From assembly GCA_947488605.1 (NCBI GenBank), contig CANKZJ010000002.1, forward strand, positions 434,001 to 498,000: a stretch of DNA of 64,000 bases. Direction: 5' to 3'. The position numbers were made by a program, and so were the translations under genes. How positions within the stretch are numbered: position 1 is the stretch's first letter; every line of letters starts with the position of its first letter. This document shows, in pieces, positions 1 through 7,952 of the stretch. The stretch is from an uncultured Paracoccaceae bacterium (GTDB taxonomy: Bacteria > Pseudomonadota > Alphaproteobacteria > Rhodobacterales > Rhodobacteraceae). The notes under the pieces were generated by a model. That model had not been told where the DNA came from and did not search any database. It saw only the letters and a program-made list of their open reading frames with translations.

Positions 1-587
1 CATGGATGCGCGCACAAATGGCAGGGGATGACACTATGCGGCGTCACGCGGCCAGCGCGTTGGCTCGCATGTTGGGCGCATTAAATGCTTTGCCGCAGCC
101 TTTGATCGGCCGGGTGCATGGGAACGCGTTTGGTGGTGGTGTTGGGCTGGCCTGCGTCTGTGACGTTGTTGTCGCTGCTGATCATGTGCAATTCGGGCTG
201 ACGGAAACCAGACTGGGACTGATCCCCGCAACCATCGGCCCATACGTAGTGGCCCGGATGGGTGCAGCCCGTGCGCGCCGTGTCTTTATGTCGGGCCGCA
301 TTTTTGACGCGTCCGAGGCGATGTCACTTGGCATCATTGCCAAGGCTGTTCCAGCTCGCGACCTTGATACAGCGATAGAGGCCGAAGTGATCCCTTATCT
401 GGAATGTGCACCCGGCGCGGTGATCGCGGCAAAGGCGTATGCGCGCAGTTTAGAGCCTGTCATCGACGAATCGGTAATTCTGCGCTCAATTGAGGCGCTT
501 ATGGCACAATGGGACACAGATGAGGCAGAAGAAGGCATTTCTGCCTTTTTTGAGCGACAAAAGCCCCATTGGGCCGTTAACGATTAG
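1..587 (+). CDS. Enoyl-CoA hydratase/isomerase family protein, LiuC-like (5' truncated by the window)
   Basis: This is the C-terminal part of a crotonase-fold protein; the frame is open to the left edge (a Trp codon precedes the first Met), so the true start lies outside. The segment GGGVGLA (codons about 43-49 of the visible part) is the second oxyanion-hole region, and TETRLGLIPA fits the catalytic-Glu loop of hydratases. The visible start WMRAQM resembles the stretch after AGADL in methylglutaconyl-CoA hydratases (leucine breakdown, liuC), but other enoyl-CoA hydratases are possible. It would hydrate an enoyl-CoA double bond in the cytoplasm. Its neighbours upstream are not visible. Confidence 0.85.
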   Translation, partial: WMRAQMAGDDTMRRHAASALARMLGALNALPQPLIGRVHGNAFGGGVGLACVCDVVVAADHVQFGLTETRLGLIPATIGPYVVARMGAARARRVFMSGRIFDASEAMSLGIIAKAVPARDLDTAIEAEVIPYLECAPGAVIAAKAYARSLEPVIDESVILRSIEALMAQWDTDEAEEGISAFFERQKPHWAVND

Positions 588-592
588 TTAAC
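576..592. repeat. Short inverted repeat at the hydratase gene end
   Basis: Two copies of GTTAAC flank GATTA and overlap the stop codon of the hydratase gene. No T-run follows, so it is at best a weak terminator. Confidence 0.25.
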
Positions 593-671
593 TCTTATCA
601 GACTTGCCAAATTAACGTCTCACTTCTGACGGATTTCCAAGGGCATCTTAATAGGGTGTTAGGAGATCGCT

Positions 672-1613
672 ATGCTTTTTGAATGGCCTACAACAGCGCA
701 AGTATTTTACCGGATCATGCGCCTGCGTCGCTTGATCGCCGTGGCAGCCATGCTGCCGGTGATGGTGATATTGGGTGTGTCGCTCTTTGATCCTGCGGTG
801 CTTTCGCCGCTCTACGCATCTGTCGCATCTCTTGCAGTCGTCGCCTTGGTTGCGGGGCACGTTGTGTTGTTCCCCAATGTGACGCTTGAAACGATTAGCC
901 TTTCACTTGCCGTTACCTTTCTTGTTGTTTCAATGCCGGTCGTCAAAATCCTGTCGTCATGGGCACCTGCCGAACAACAATCCGGCGCTTTGGTGCTTTT
1001 GATCGGTTTGGCAGTTGCCGTTACCGGTGTTTTCCTTGCAGTTTTCGAATTTGTCTTGAACGCGCTGGCTTATGTTGGTCCAAAATTGCGCGTTAGACTG
1101 AAGACCAGCCTGACATTGCCTTGCTCGGCACAGGTGCTGCAACGCCAATGCGCCTTGCGGCCAGACACCCGCCGGGGCCGTGTTTTGAGCGGTTCAGCAG
1201 ACGAAAACGGTTTCTTTGAAGTTGCTGTGGTCTCCCCACACACCGCTGATCCAGACAACGCAGACCAGCCATTGGTTGTTAAGGTCGACGCGAAAGTTTT
1301 GAACTCTTCACCCTCCCAGCATGACGTGATGATCGTCCTGCGCAACGGTTCCGTGACGGTGACGTCCCAAACGTTTGAAGCCACCAAAGGTGGCTGCCGC
1401 GTCGAGGTGTCCGATATGCCAGGTGATTTCACCTTTGGCATGCATGCCTTGTTCTGGCTGACAGACCAACAAGCCGACAACCTGACCGAGATGTCAGACG
1501 TCATCTTGGGTCATGAAGGCCGTGCAAATGGACTGGCGCATGGCGTGTCTATGCTTTCTGTTGCTGGTGCGATTTTGTCGCCGCAGCAGCCTGTTGCGAC
1601 CCGCGCAAAATAA
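672..1613 (+). CDS. Membrane protein of unknown function
   Basis: A 313-aa protein I do not recognise. A good ribosome binding site (TTAGGAGAT) stands 5 bases before the ATG. The N-terminal 125 or so residues hold about four hydrophobic segments (roughly 18-40, 42-65, 72-95 and 100-125), and the remaining 190 residues look soluble, with alternating polar and beta-type stretches. It stands alone between the hydratase gene and nuoA, with its own 84-base leader, and is separated from nuoA by a likely promoter. A membrane-anchored sensor or stress protein is conceivable, but nothing seen decides this. Confidence 0.7.
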   Translation: MLFEWPTTAQVFYRIMRLRRLIAVAAMLPVMVILGVSLFDPAVLSPLYASVASLAVVALVAGHVVLFPNVTLETISLSLAVTFLVVSMPVVKILSSWAPAEQQSGALVLLIGLAVAVTGVFLAVFEFVLNALAYVGPKLRVRLKTSLTLPCSAQVLQRQCALRPDTRRGRVLSGSADENGFFEVAVVSPHTADPDNADQPLVVKVDAKVLNSSPSQHDVMIVLRNGSVTVTSQTFEATKGGCRVEVSDMPGDFTFGMHALFWLTDQQADNLTEMSDVILGHEGRANGLAHGVSMLSVAGAILSPQQPVATRAK

Positions 1614-1648
1614 TCTCTCGAAAATACGGTTCTGCGACATCGCCGTTG

Positions 1649-1678
1649 GTTGACCCTTTGGGATGTCAACGGTATGCA
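1649..1678 (+). promoter_or_regulatory. Candidate nuo operon promoter with overlapping dyad
   Basis: TTGACC at 1650-1655 is followed after exactly 17 bases by TATGCA at 1673-1678, a good match to a housekeeping sigma promoter. The -35 box is also the left arm of a dyad: GTTGAC (1649-1654), ten bases, GTCAAC (1665-1670), with a second pair CCGTTG (1643-1648) and CAACGG (1667-1672). A regulator bound here would cover the spacer. It lies 57 bases before the chosen nuoA start. Site inferred by eye. Confidence 0.45.
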
Positions 1679-1734
1679 TCCTTTAGCTTAAAGACGGTTT
1701 GCTTTTGCGTAGGCCGAGTGGAAAGGAACGCACC

Positions 1735-2100
1735 TTGCAGGACATGCTATCCGAATACCTGCCGATCATGATTTTCTTGGGACTTGCGATTGCGCTGGGC
1801 CTGATCCTGATCATTGCTGCAGCGGTTATTGCGGTGCGCAACCCTGACCCGGAAAAAGTATCAGCCTACGAGTGTGGATTTAACGCGTTTGATGACGCCC
1901 GCATGAAGTTTGATGTGCGGTTCTATCTTGTCGCGATCCTGTTCATCATCTTTGATCTTGAAGTGGCGTTCTTGTTCCCTTGGGCTGTTGCGTTCCAAGA
2001 CATCAGCATGGTCGGCTTTTGGTCCATGATGGTATTCTTGGGCGTTCTGACAATCGGCTTCGCCTATGAATGGAAAAAGGGCGCGCTTGAGTGGGAGTAA
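1735..2100 (+). CDS. nuoA: NADH-quinone oxidoreductase subunit A
   Basis: NuoA is a small membrane subunit of complex I, next to the quinone entry site. The 121-aa product has three hydrophobic segments and the family core [17 protein letters not shown], followed by the [18 protein letters not shown] region. I chose the TTG at 1735 because GGAAAGGA sits 6 bases upstream and family members often begin with a short M-x-D-M-L leader; the ATG at 1744 is the alternative, and an open frame extends to a TTG at 1699. It is the first gene of a 14-subunit nuo operon, but here it is followed by an unusually long 249-base spacer before nuoB. Confidence 0.95.
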   Translation: MQDMLSEYLPIMIFLGLAIALGLILIIAAAVIAVRNPDPEKVSAYECGFNAFDDARMKFDVRFYLVAILFIIFDLEVAFLFPWAVAFQDISMVGFWSMMVFLGVLTIGFAYEWKKGALEWE

Positions 2101-2349
2101 TGTGGCGCATGCCCATTGCGTAATTCCGCCAAGATGTAACGTGCGATTGGTCAATCTGTTGTCGTTCCAGCAGGCCTTGCAAAGTTTTGCAGTTGATCGT
2201 CAAATTCCTTGAACCATCGCATGAATCCAGACGACATTCGGTCAGGATTTTCCGAAAGCCATATTGCCGCGTGCTGCTGTTGTCTGCTTGACCTTCGCAA
2301 GGCTGAGGCGTAGTTGAACCATAGGGAATAAAGCCATGGGAGAGCCTGC
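2101..2349. other. nuoA-nuoB spacer
   Basis: A 249-base gap inside an otherwise tightly packed operon. It holds a 30-codon frame with four successive Cys codons on the plus strand (2221-2313) and, overlapping it on the minus strand, an open frame of about 66 codons (from about 2351 down to 2151) rich in rare codons (AGA, AGG, ATA). I see no convincing terminator hairpin. A weak TTGACC at 2290 could start an internal promoter, but its -10 box is poor. Confidence 0.5.
2221..2313 (+). other. Possible tetracysteine leader peptide upstream of nuoB
   Basis: ATG at 2221 opens a 30-codon frame ending in TAG at 2311-2313. Codons 18-21 are TGC TGC TGT TGT (2272-2283). It ends 36 bases before the nuoB start. 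NuoB itself needs four Cys for cluster N2. Against it: there is no clear Shine-Dalgarno sequence before the ATG and no obvious attenuator hairpin. Polycysteine leader peptides that sense cysteine are known in actinobacteria; the link here is inference. Confidence 0.2.
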
Positions 2350-2880
2350 ATGGGCGTGATGACCGGAACCTCTGTGGGTGCTGACAAAGAGCATGGCGCG
2401 CAGCTGATTAATGCGGAGTTGCAGGACAAGGGTTTCCTTGTGACCTCAACCGCCGATATCGTGAATTGGGCGCGTACAGGATCGCTGCACTGGATGACCT
2501 TTGGGTTGGCCTGCTGCGCGGTTGAAATGATGCACACGTCGATGCCACGCTATGACCTTGAGCGGTTTGGCACGGCCCCGCGTGCGTCCCCGCGCCAATC
2601 TGACCTGATGATCGTCGCAGGCACGCTGACCAACAAAATGGCCCCGGCGCTGCGCAAGGTTTATGACCAGATGCCAGAGCCACGTTACGTGATCTCGATG
2701 GGGTCCTGCGCGAATGGCGGCGGTTATTACCACTACAGCTATTCAGTGGTGCGTGGCTGCGACCGTATCGTGCCTGTCGATATTTATGTGCCGGGGTGTC
2801 CGCCAACGGCTGAGGCGTTGCTTTACGGCATCCTGCAGCTACAGCGTAAGATGCGCCGGACCGGGACAATCGTGCGCTAA
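2350..2880 (+). CDS. nuoB: NADH-quinone oxidoreductase subunit B
   Basis: NuoB (PSST homologue) carries the terminal [4Fe-4S] cluster N2 that hands electrons to quinone. The 176-aa product shows the four expected ligands: tandem C55-C56 in [10 protein letters not shown]120 in SMGSCANGG and C150 in VPGCPP. The start ATG at 2350 has GGGAGAG 6 bases upstream. It works with NuoD to form the quinone pocket at the membrane face. It lies after an unusual 249-base gap, and nuoC follows after 21 bases. Confidence 0.97.
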   Translation: MGVMTGTSVGADKEHGAQLINAELQDKGFLVTSTADIVNWARTGSLHWMTFGLACCAVEMMHTSMPRYDLERFGTAPRASPRQSDLMIVAGTLTNKMAPALRKVYDQMPEPRYVISMGSCANGGGYYHYSYSVVRGCDRIVPVDIYVPGCPPTAEALLYGILQLQRKMRRTGTIVR

Positions 2881-2901
2881 GAGCGGCGAAAGGATTAAGA
2901 T

Positions 2902-3513
2902 ATGACTGAAGCCCTTCAAGAACTCGGCACGCATCTAGAGCTAAAGCGGACCGATTGCGTTCTGTCGTGGGACGTTTCCCATGACGAGTTGACCGTCACT
3001 GTCGCACCTTCCTCATTGGTCAGCTTTGTCGAGTTCCTTAAGAATGACGCGACCTGCAAGTTTTCCTCGCTCGTGGATATCACTGCCGTGGATTACCCAA
3101 GCCGCGCCAAGCGTTTTGACGTGATCTATCACTTCCTCAGCATGTATCAGAACCAGCGTATCCGTTTGCGTGTGCAGATCCGCGAAGAAGACATGATGCC
3201 GTCCATCCTGTCCGTGCATCCATCCGCCAATTGGTTCGAGCGCGAAGTGTTCGACATGTTCGGCATACTGTTTTCCGGCCACCCGGACTTGCGCCGTATT
3301 CTGACGGATTATGGGTTCCGCGGGCATCCGCTGCGCAAAGACTTCCCGACAACGGGTTATACAGAAGTGCGTTATGACGAAGTGCAAAAGCGCGTCGTCT
3401 ACGAACCCGTCAGCCTTGTGCAGGAATACCGCCAGTTCGACTTTATGTCGCCGTGGGAGGGTGCCGAATACATCCTGCCGGGTGACGAGAAGAAAGAAGA
3501 GAAAGCGGGCTGA
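2902..3513 (+). CDS. nuoC: NADH-quinone oxidoreductase subunit C
   Basis: NuoC (30-kDa subunit) is part of the peripheral arm's quinone module. The 203-aa product has the family signature [14 protein letters not shown] (about residues 108-121), followed by [23 protein letters not shown]. It is a stand-alone subunit, not fused to NuoD as in enterobacteria. AAGGATT is 7 bases before the ATG. Its TGA (3511-3513) shares one base with the ATG of the next, non-nuo gene, so an accessory gene is translationally coupled here between nuoC and nuoD. Confidence 0.97.
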   Translation: MTEALQELGTHLELKRTDCVLSWDVSHDELTVTVAPSSLVSFVEFLKNDATCKFSSLVDITAVDYPSRAKRFDVIYHFLSMYQNQRIRLRVQIREEDMMPSILSVHPSANWFEREVFDMFGILFSGHPDLRRILTDYGFRGHPLRKDFPTTGYTEVRYDEVQKRVVYEPVSLVQEYRQFDFMSPWEGAEYILPGDEKKEEKAG

Positions 3514-3944
3514 TGGCGACTGCCGCCCCTCTGCAAGGGTCGTGCCTTTGTGGGGCATGCACCTTTACGGCGACGCCTGTGGGCCCTTCGGCTAATGTCT
3601 GCCACTGCGCGATGTGTCGTAAGTGGACCGGCGGCATGTATATGGCTGTTGATTGTGGAGACACGATTGTTTTCGACGATATGACCCACGTTGGCATCTA
3701 CCGCGGCAGCGAGTGGGGCGAGCGGGTGTTCTGCAAATCCTGCGGCGCGTCACTGGTCTGGCGTATGCAAGACGGCAGCGGTTCGGGTGTATCCATCCAT
3801 GCCTTTGATGACCCCTCCCAGTTTGAGCTGACGAACCAGTGGTTCATTGACAAAAAGCCTGCGAATTACGCGCTCGCGAACAAGACACATGAATTTACCG
3901 AAGCTGAATGTATAGCAATGTTCGCACCCGAGGGGGACGGCTGA
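3513..3944 (+). CDS. GFA/CENP-V domain zinc protein
   Basis: A 143-aa protein of the glutathione-dependent formaldehyde-activating (Gfa) fold. The zinc-binding cysteines are visible: GSCLCGAC near residues 10-15, CHCAMC near 30-35, and FCKSCGASL near 74-82. Members bind two zinc ions; a few act on S-hydroxymethylglutathione, but most have no known substrate. It starts inside the nuoC stop codon and its own TGA overlaps the ATG of the sulfotransferase gene, so all three are probably translated together. Nothing seen links it mechanistically to complex I. Confidence 0.88.
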   Translation: MATAAPLQGSCLCGACTFTATPVGPSANVCHCAMCRKWTGGMYMAVDCGDTIVFDDMTHVGIYRGSEWGERVFCKSCGASLVWRMQDGSGSGVSIHAFDDPSQFELTNQWFIDKKPANYALANKTHEFTEAECIAMFAPEGDG

Positions 3945-4837
3945 TGGCGGCACCAACCCTTTTGTATTGCGTAGGTGCGACCAAGGCTGGCACAACGTGG
4001 CTTTATCGCTATCTGCATGATCATCCTGAATGTGCGATGCCGGCGGTGAAAGAAGCCCATTATTGGGACACGTTTGATGCGGACCGTTTGGAAAAGCAGT
4101 TGGTTGCTTTTCGTGTGCGGTTGCGCGAAATGCGCGCGCAAAAGGCTGAGGCCAATGAAGTGGGGCGTCTGTGGCAGGTGCAGAACCTGAATCGCCGCAT
4201 CAATGATATGAAAGCGTTGATTGAGACACTGGAAGGTGATCGCGCGGATGATAGTGCGTATCTTGCGTGGCTGATGCAGGGCAGGAACGGTGCGGCTGTT
4301 GTTGCCGATATTACGCCGAATTATGCGACGCTCTCTGATGAAGACCTCGCACAGATGCGGGACCTGACGCCGACTGCGAAATTCATCTATCTGATCCGTG
4401 ATCCGCTAGATCGATTGTGGTCGCATATCCGTATGCAGGCCCGCAGGCAGCGTCAGGACCACGAAGTCTACGAGAAGAAATCAAACAATATCCTTTACCG
4501 TATCCTGAACCGGGGCCAAGAGACGCATATCCTTGAGCGGGGTGATTATCCTAAGATCATCCGCAAGCTGCGCCGCGTAATCCCAGAGGGTCGGCTGTTG
4601 ATCCAGTTTGCAGAAGATCTGTTTACCGCAGAAGGTGTCGCACGCTTGTGTGCCTTTTTGGGGATCAAGCCGGTCAAAGCAGCGGTTGCCAAGCCTGCCA
4701 ATGAAGGGCCTGAGGGTGTGATGTTGGACAAATTGCGGCCCCGTGCGTTGGGGCTATTGAATGAACACTACGATTGGGTGGCCCGCAATGTCGGCCCCCT
4801 GCCACAGCGGTGGCAAGACAATTTAGCGAGGGCTTAA
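3944..4837 (+). CDS. PAPS-dependent sulfotransferase family protein
   Basis: A 297-aa protein with the sulfotransferase P-loop-like 5'-phosphosulfate site near the N-terminus (GATKAGTTWLYRYL, residues about 7-20) and the 3'-phosphate site YLIRDPLDRLWSHIR (about 150-164). Between them is a highly charged, likely coiled-coil insertion (about residues 48-105). It would move sulfate from PAPS to an unknown acceptor. The ATG at 3944 was preferred to one 12 codons upstream because it overlaps the preceding TGA. It sits between nuoC and nuoD, an odd place for this enzyme class. Confidence 0.85.
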   Translation: MAAPTLLYCVGATKAGTTWLYRYLHDHPECAMPAVKEAHYWDTFDADRLEKQLVAFRVRLREMRAQKAEANEVGRLWQVQNLNRRINDMKALIETLEGDRADDSAYLAWLMQGRNGAAVVADITPNYATLSDEDLAQMRDLTPTAKFIYLIRDPLDRLWSHIRMQARRQRQDHEVYEKKSNNILYRILNRGQETHILERGDYPKIIRKLRRVIPEGRLLIQFAEDLFTAEGVARLCAFLGIKPVKAAVAKPANEGPEGVMLDKLRPRALGLLNEHYDWVARNVGPLPQRWQDNLARA

Positions 4838-4840
4838 GCC

Positions 4841-6079
4841 ATGATGGACGGCGATATCCGTACAAACACATATGATGATGGATCGACTGATGCGGCCACT
4901 GACGAGCAGCAGATCAGGAATTTCAACATCAACTTCGGCCCGCAACACCCTGCGGCCCACGGCGTTCTGCGTCTGGTGCTGGAGCTTGACGGCGAGATTG
5001 TAGAACGTTGCGATCCGCACATTGGCCTGTTGCACCGGGGCACCGAAAAGCTGATGGAAAGCCGGACGTACCTGCAAAACCTGCCTTATCTGGACCGCCT
5101 CGATTATGTGGCGCCAATGAACCAGGAACATGCATGGTGCCTTGCGATCGAACGTTTGACGGGTACGGAAGTGCCGCGTCGCGCGTCACTGATCCGCGTG
5201 CTTTATTCCGAGATTGGCCGCATCCTGAGCCATATTCTGAACGTGACCACGCAGGCAATGGACGTAGGCGCGCTGACCCCACCGCTTTGGGGTTTTGAAG
5301 AGCGTGAAAAGCTGATGGTGTTTTACGAGCGTGCCTGTGGTGCGCGCCTGCACGCGGCCTATTTCCGTCCCGGTGGTGTGCACCAAGACCTGCCAGATCA
5401 GTTGGTCGAGGATATTGATACTTGGGCGATTGAGTTTCCCAAGGTGCTTGATGATATCGACGGCCTGCTGACGGAAAACCGGATTTTCAAACAACGTAAC
5501 GCCAATATCGGCATCGTGACCGAGGAAGACATCCAAGATTGGGGTTTCTCTGGCGTGATGGTGCGTGGTTCCGGCCTTGCATGGGACTTGCGCCGTGCAC
5601 AGCCCTACGAATGCTATGACGAATTTGAATTCCAAGTTCCCGTTGGCAAGAATGGCGACTGCTACGACCGTTATCTGTGCCGCATGGAAGAAATGCGTCA
5701 GTCCGTCCACATCATCCGTCAGGCCTGCGAAAAGCTGCGTCACGAAAAGGGTGATGTGATGGCGCGCGGAAAGATGACCCCGCCAACACGCGGTGAGATG
5801 AAAACCTCGATGGAGGCGCTGATCCACCACTTCAAGCTCTATACCGAAGGGTTCCATGTGCCTGCCGGAGAAGTTTATGCCGCCGTTGAAGCCCCCAAAG
5901 GCGAGTTCGGCGTGTTTTTGGTGGCTGACGGCACAAACCAGCCGTATCGCGCCAAGCTGCGTGCGCCGGGCTATCTTCACCTGCAAGCGATGGACTATAT
6001 CTGCAAAGGTCACCAGTTGGCTGACGTCAGCGCGATTATCGGGACGATGGACGTGGTGTTCGGTGAGATCGACAGATGA
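4841..6079 (+). CDS. nuoD: NADH-quinone oxidoreductase subunit D
   Basis: NuoD (49-kDa subunit, related to NiFe-hydrogenase large subunits) forms the quinone-binding cavity with NuoB. The 412-aa product has the conserved loop GPQHPAAHG (His36 and His40), [18 protein letters not shown] with the quinone-site Tyr region, and the C-terminal end [10 protein letters not shown] second ATG directly follows the first; either may be used. It begins 3 bases after the sulfotransferase stop. Its TGA overlaps by 4 bases the ATG of a small membrane protein gene. Confidence 0.97.
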   Translation: MMDGDIRTNTYDDGSTDAATDEQQIRNFNINFGPQHPAAHGVLRLVLELDGEIVERCDPHIGLLHRGTEKLMESRTYLQNLPYLDRLDYVAPMNQEHAWCLAIERLTGTEVPRRASLIRVLYSEIGRILSHILNVTTQAMDVGALTPPLWGFEEREKLMVFYERACGARLHAAYFRPGGVHQDLPDQLVEDIDTWAIEFPKVLDDIDGLLTENRIFKQRNANIGIVTEEDIQDWGFSGVMVRGSGLAWDLRRAQPYECYDEFEFQVPVGKNGDCYDRYLCRMEEMRQSVHIIRQACEKLRHEKGDVMARGKMTPPTRGEMKTSMEALIHHFKLYTEGFHVPAGEVYAAVEAPKGEFGVFLVADGTNQPYRAKLRAPGYLHLQAMDYICKGHQLADVSAIIGTMDVVFGEIDR

Positions 6080-6282
6080 CGATGGCTGACATCCTGATCG
6101 GGTTGATGATCGTGACGGGGTTCTTTGTTTCTGCGGCAATTTCACGTTTGTTTCGCCGTGGCATGACTGGGATCATCATAGGCGGTGTTGCAGGGCTCGG
6201 CGTATCTGTGGCGATCTTGTACTATAGCTTGGATCAGCTTTTCGATCTGGCACCGGTCGAAACCACGGACGTCTCAAACTAG
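6076..6282 (+). CDS. Small two-helix membrane protein in the nuo operon
   Basis: A 68-aa product with two hydrophobic segments (about residues 4-22 and 29-50) separated by an Arg-rich turn (RLFRRG), and a short acidic tail. The start overlaps the nuoD stop in an ATGA arrangement, which supports real translation and tight stoichiometry with NuoD. I do not recognise a family. A single small membrane partner or assembly factor for complex I is a reasonable guess from position only. Confidence 0.65.
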   Translation: MTMADILIGLMIVTGFFVSAAISRLFRRGMTGIIIGGVAGLGVSVAILYYSLDQLFDLAPVETTDVSN

Positions 6283-6315
6283 ACGGCCTCGGCTAAATGA
6301 AAGGGAACGACTGAT

Positions 6316-6627
6316 ATGATCCGCCAACTGACATTTCTTTCATGTTTCGCGCTATCAGCGTGTGCTGTCCCTGTCTTGATGCCATTGCCAGCACCCACGC
6401 CTCAACCACCTGTCGTTATGGATGTGCCGCTGTCTGCAAAGGACCGCTTCGTCAGCAGTGTCGCGGCCAACGGCTGTGCACTAACAAGTGCAAACACAGA
6501 CATGGTCATGGCTGATGCTGTTTTATCGCGCGAAGACCTCGCGCGTGTGATGACCGAATTGCGTGCAGAGGGCGGGGGAGAGATCGTTGGCCAATCCTTC
6601 CGTCTGACAAGCGGAGCATGCGCTTGA
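6316..6627 (+). CDS. Putative lipoprotein in the nuo operon
   Basis: A 103-aa product with a signal sequence ending in a lipobox-like LSAC (Cys16), then a Pro-rich stretch and a small globular part with two further cysteines (one in NGCAL, one near the end in GACA) that could pair in the periplasm. AAAGGGA stands upstream of the ATG. Not recognised. It lies between nuoD and nuoE on the same strand, 33 bases after the 68-aa gene. Confidence 0.6.
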   Translation: MIRQLTFLSCFALSACAVPVLMPLPAPTPQPPVVMDVPLSAKDRFVSSVAANGCALTSANTDMVMADAVLSREDLARVMTELRAEGGGEIVGQSFRLTSGACA

Positions 6628-6723
6628 TGACAAATCCCTTGCTCGGCGTGGTCGGTATGCTAGGGGATGAATTGAAACTGGTGAATTTGAATTCACCGTA
6701 AAGATGATGACCGGAAAGACCTG

Positions 6724-7773
6724 ATGTTACGCCGCCTTTATCACGACCAGCCTGAGACATTTGCCTTTACCCCTGACAATCAAAAGTGGGCCGAAGCGCA
6801 GATGAAAAAATTCCCTGAGGGCCGTCAGGCCTCGGCGATTATTCCCATTTTGTGGCGTGCGCAGGAACAAGAAGGCTGGCTTTCACGCCCTGCAATCGAA
6901 CATGTGGCGGGAATGTTGGACCTTGCGTTTATTCGCGCCTTTGAGGTCGCATCGTTCTATTTCATGTTCCAGCTTCAGCCGGTTGGATCAATCGCGCATA
7001 TTCAGGTTTGCGGCACGCTATCTTGCATGATTTGTGGTGCTGAAGATCTTATCGGCGTCTGCAAAGACAAAATTGCGGACAAACCTCATGCGCTGTCTGC
7101 TGATGGTAAGTTTTCGTGGGAAGAGGTCGAATGCCTTGGATCATGTGCCAACGCACCAATGGCGCAGATCGGCAAAGACTACTACGAAGACCTGACCGCA
7201 GAGCGTTTGGGCGAAATTATTGACGAGCTTGCCTCTGGCCGCGTGCCAACACCGGGTCCGCAAAATGGTCGCTTTGCCGCAGAGCCGTTGAAGGGGCTGA
7301 CCAGCCTCAAAGGCTATGACAGCGGCAAGACCAAGTTCAACGCCAGCGCTCAACTTGCCACGGATATTGGCGACACGGTCAAACGGATCGATGGCACCGA
7401 AGTCCCTTTGCTTGCGCCTTGGATCAAGGATGCAAAGACAGCACCTGCCAAAGCAAAAACGGCAAAAGCGAAACCAAAGGCTGCGACCACCAAGGCTGCA
7501 TCGGCTGCCAAATCCGCAGTCGCGGCGGTTGAAAAAGCACCCAAGACTTTGAAAGCCGCGCGTGATGGCGGCGCTGATGATCTCAAGAAGATCAGCGGTG
7601 TCGGACCAAAGCTTGAAGGCGTGTTGAACGAGCTGGGCTTTTGGCACTTTGATCAGATTGCCGCCTGGACCGAGGACGAGATCGCATGGGTCGATAGCCG
7701 TCTGAAGTTCAAAGGCCGGATCGCACGCGATAATTGGATGGCGCAGGCCGCTGATCTAGCAAAATCATCCTAG
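6724..7773 (+). CDS. nuoE: NADH-quinone oxidoreductase subunit E with C-terminal HhH domain
   Basis: NuoE (24-kDa subunit) holds the off-path [2Fe-2S] cluster N1a of the NADH module. The ligands are present: C96 and C101 in [11 protein letters not shown], and C137 and C141 in [10 protein letters not shown]. The core ends near residue 170. The protein is 349 aa instead of about 160-240: it continues through about 40 residues of unique sequence, an Ala/Lys-rich linker (about 230-272) and a helix-hairpin-helix domain (about 276-346) with GVGPKLE as the hairpin. The same domain occurs in the next gene. I recall long NuoE proteins in other Rhodobacterales; the role of the extension is unknown. Confidence 0.95.
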   Translation: MLRRLYHDQPETFAFTPDNQKWAEAQMKKFPEGRQASAIIPILWRAQEQEGWLSRPAIEHVAGMLDLAFIRAFEVASFYFMFQLQPVGSIAHIQVCGTLSCMICGAEDLIGVCKDKIADKPHALSADGKFSWEEVECLGSCANAPMAQIGKDYYEDLTAERLGEIIDELASGRVPTPGPQNGRFAAEPLKGLTSLKGYDSGKTKFNASAQLATDIGDTVKRIDGTEVPLLAPWIKDAKTAPAKAKTAKAKPKAATTKAASAAKSAVAAVEKAPKTLKAARDGGADDLKKISGVGPKLEGVLNELGFWHFDQIAAWTEDEIAWVDSRLKFKGRIARDNWMAQAADLAKSS

Positions 7774-7952
7774 TTCTGCGGCAATCAGCCTGTTTTCAAT
7801 GTGTAGGGCGCGGGGAATGGCGGTATTTCTTTACCCGCTGCACTGCTTTCGTTTACAGATAGCATGAAGCGAGCGCCCTTCACCCTTGGTCAAGAGCGCG
7901 CTACCATTGTCTGCACGGTCGCTGCGCGGCCACCTGAGGGAGAATACGGAAC
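7774..7952. other. nuoE to HhH-protein gap
   Basis: A 179-base interval with no convincing coding frame, terminator or promoter. GAGGGAGAA at its end is the ribosome binding site of the next gene. Confidence 0.4.

Noticed and set aside
5186-6145. 319-codon minus-strand frame opposite nuoD
   Set aside because: It mirrors the codon pattern of nuoD, with no recognisable protein; a shadow.
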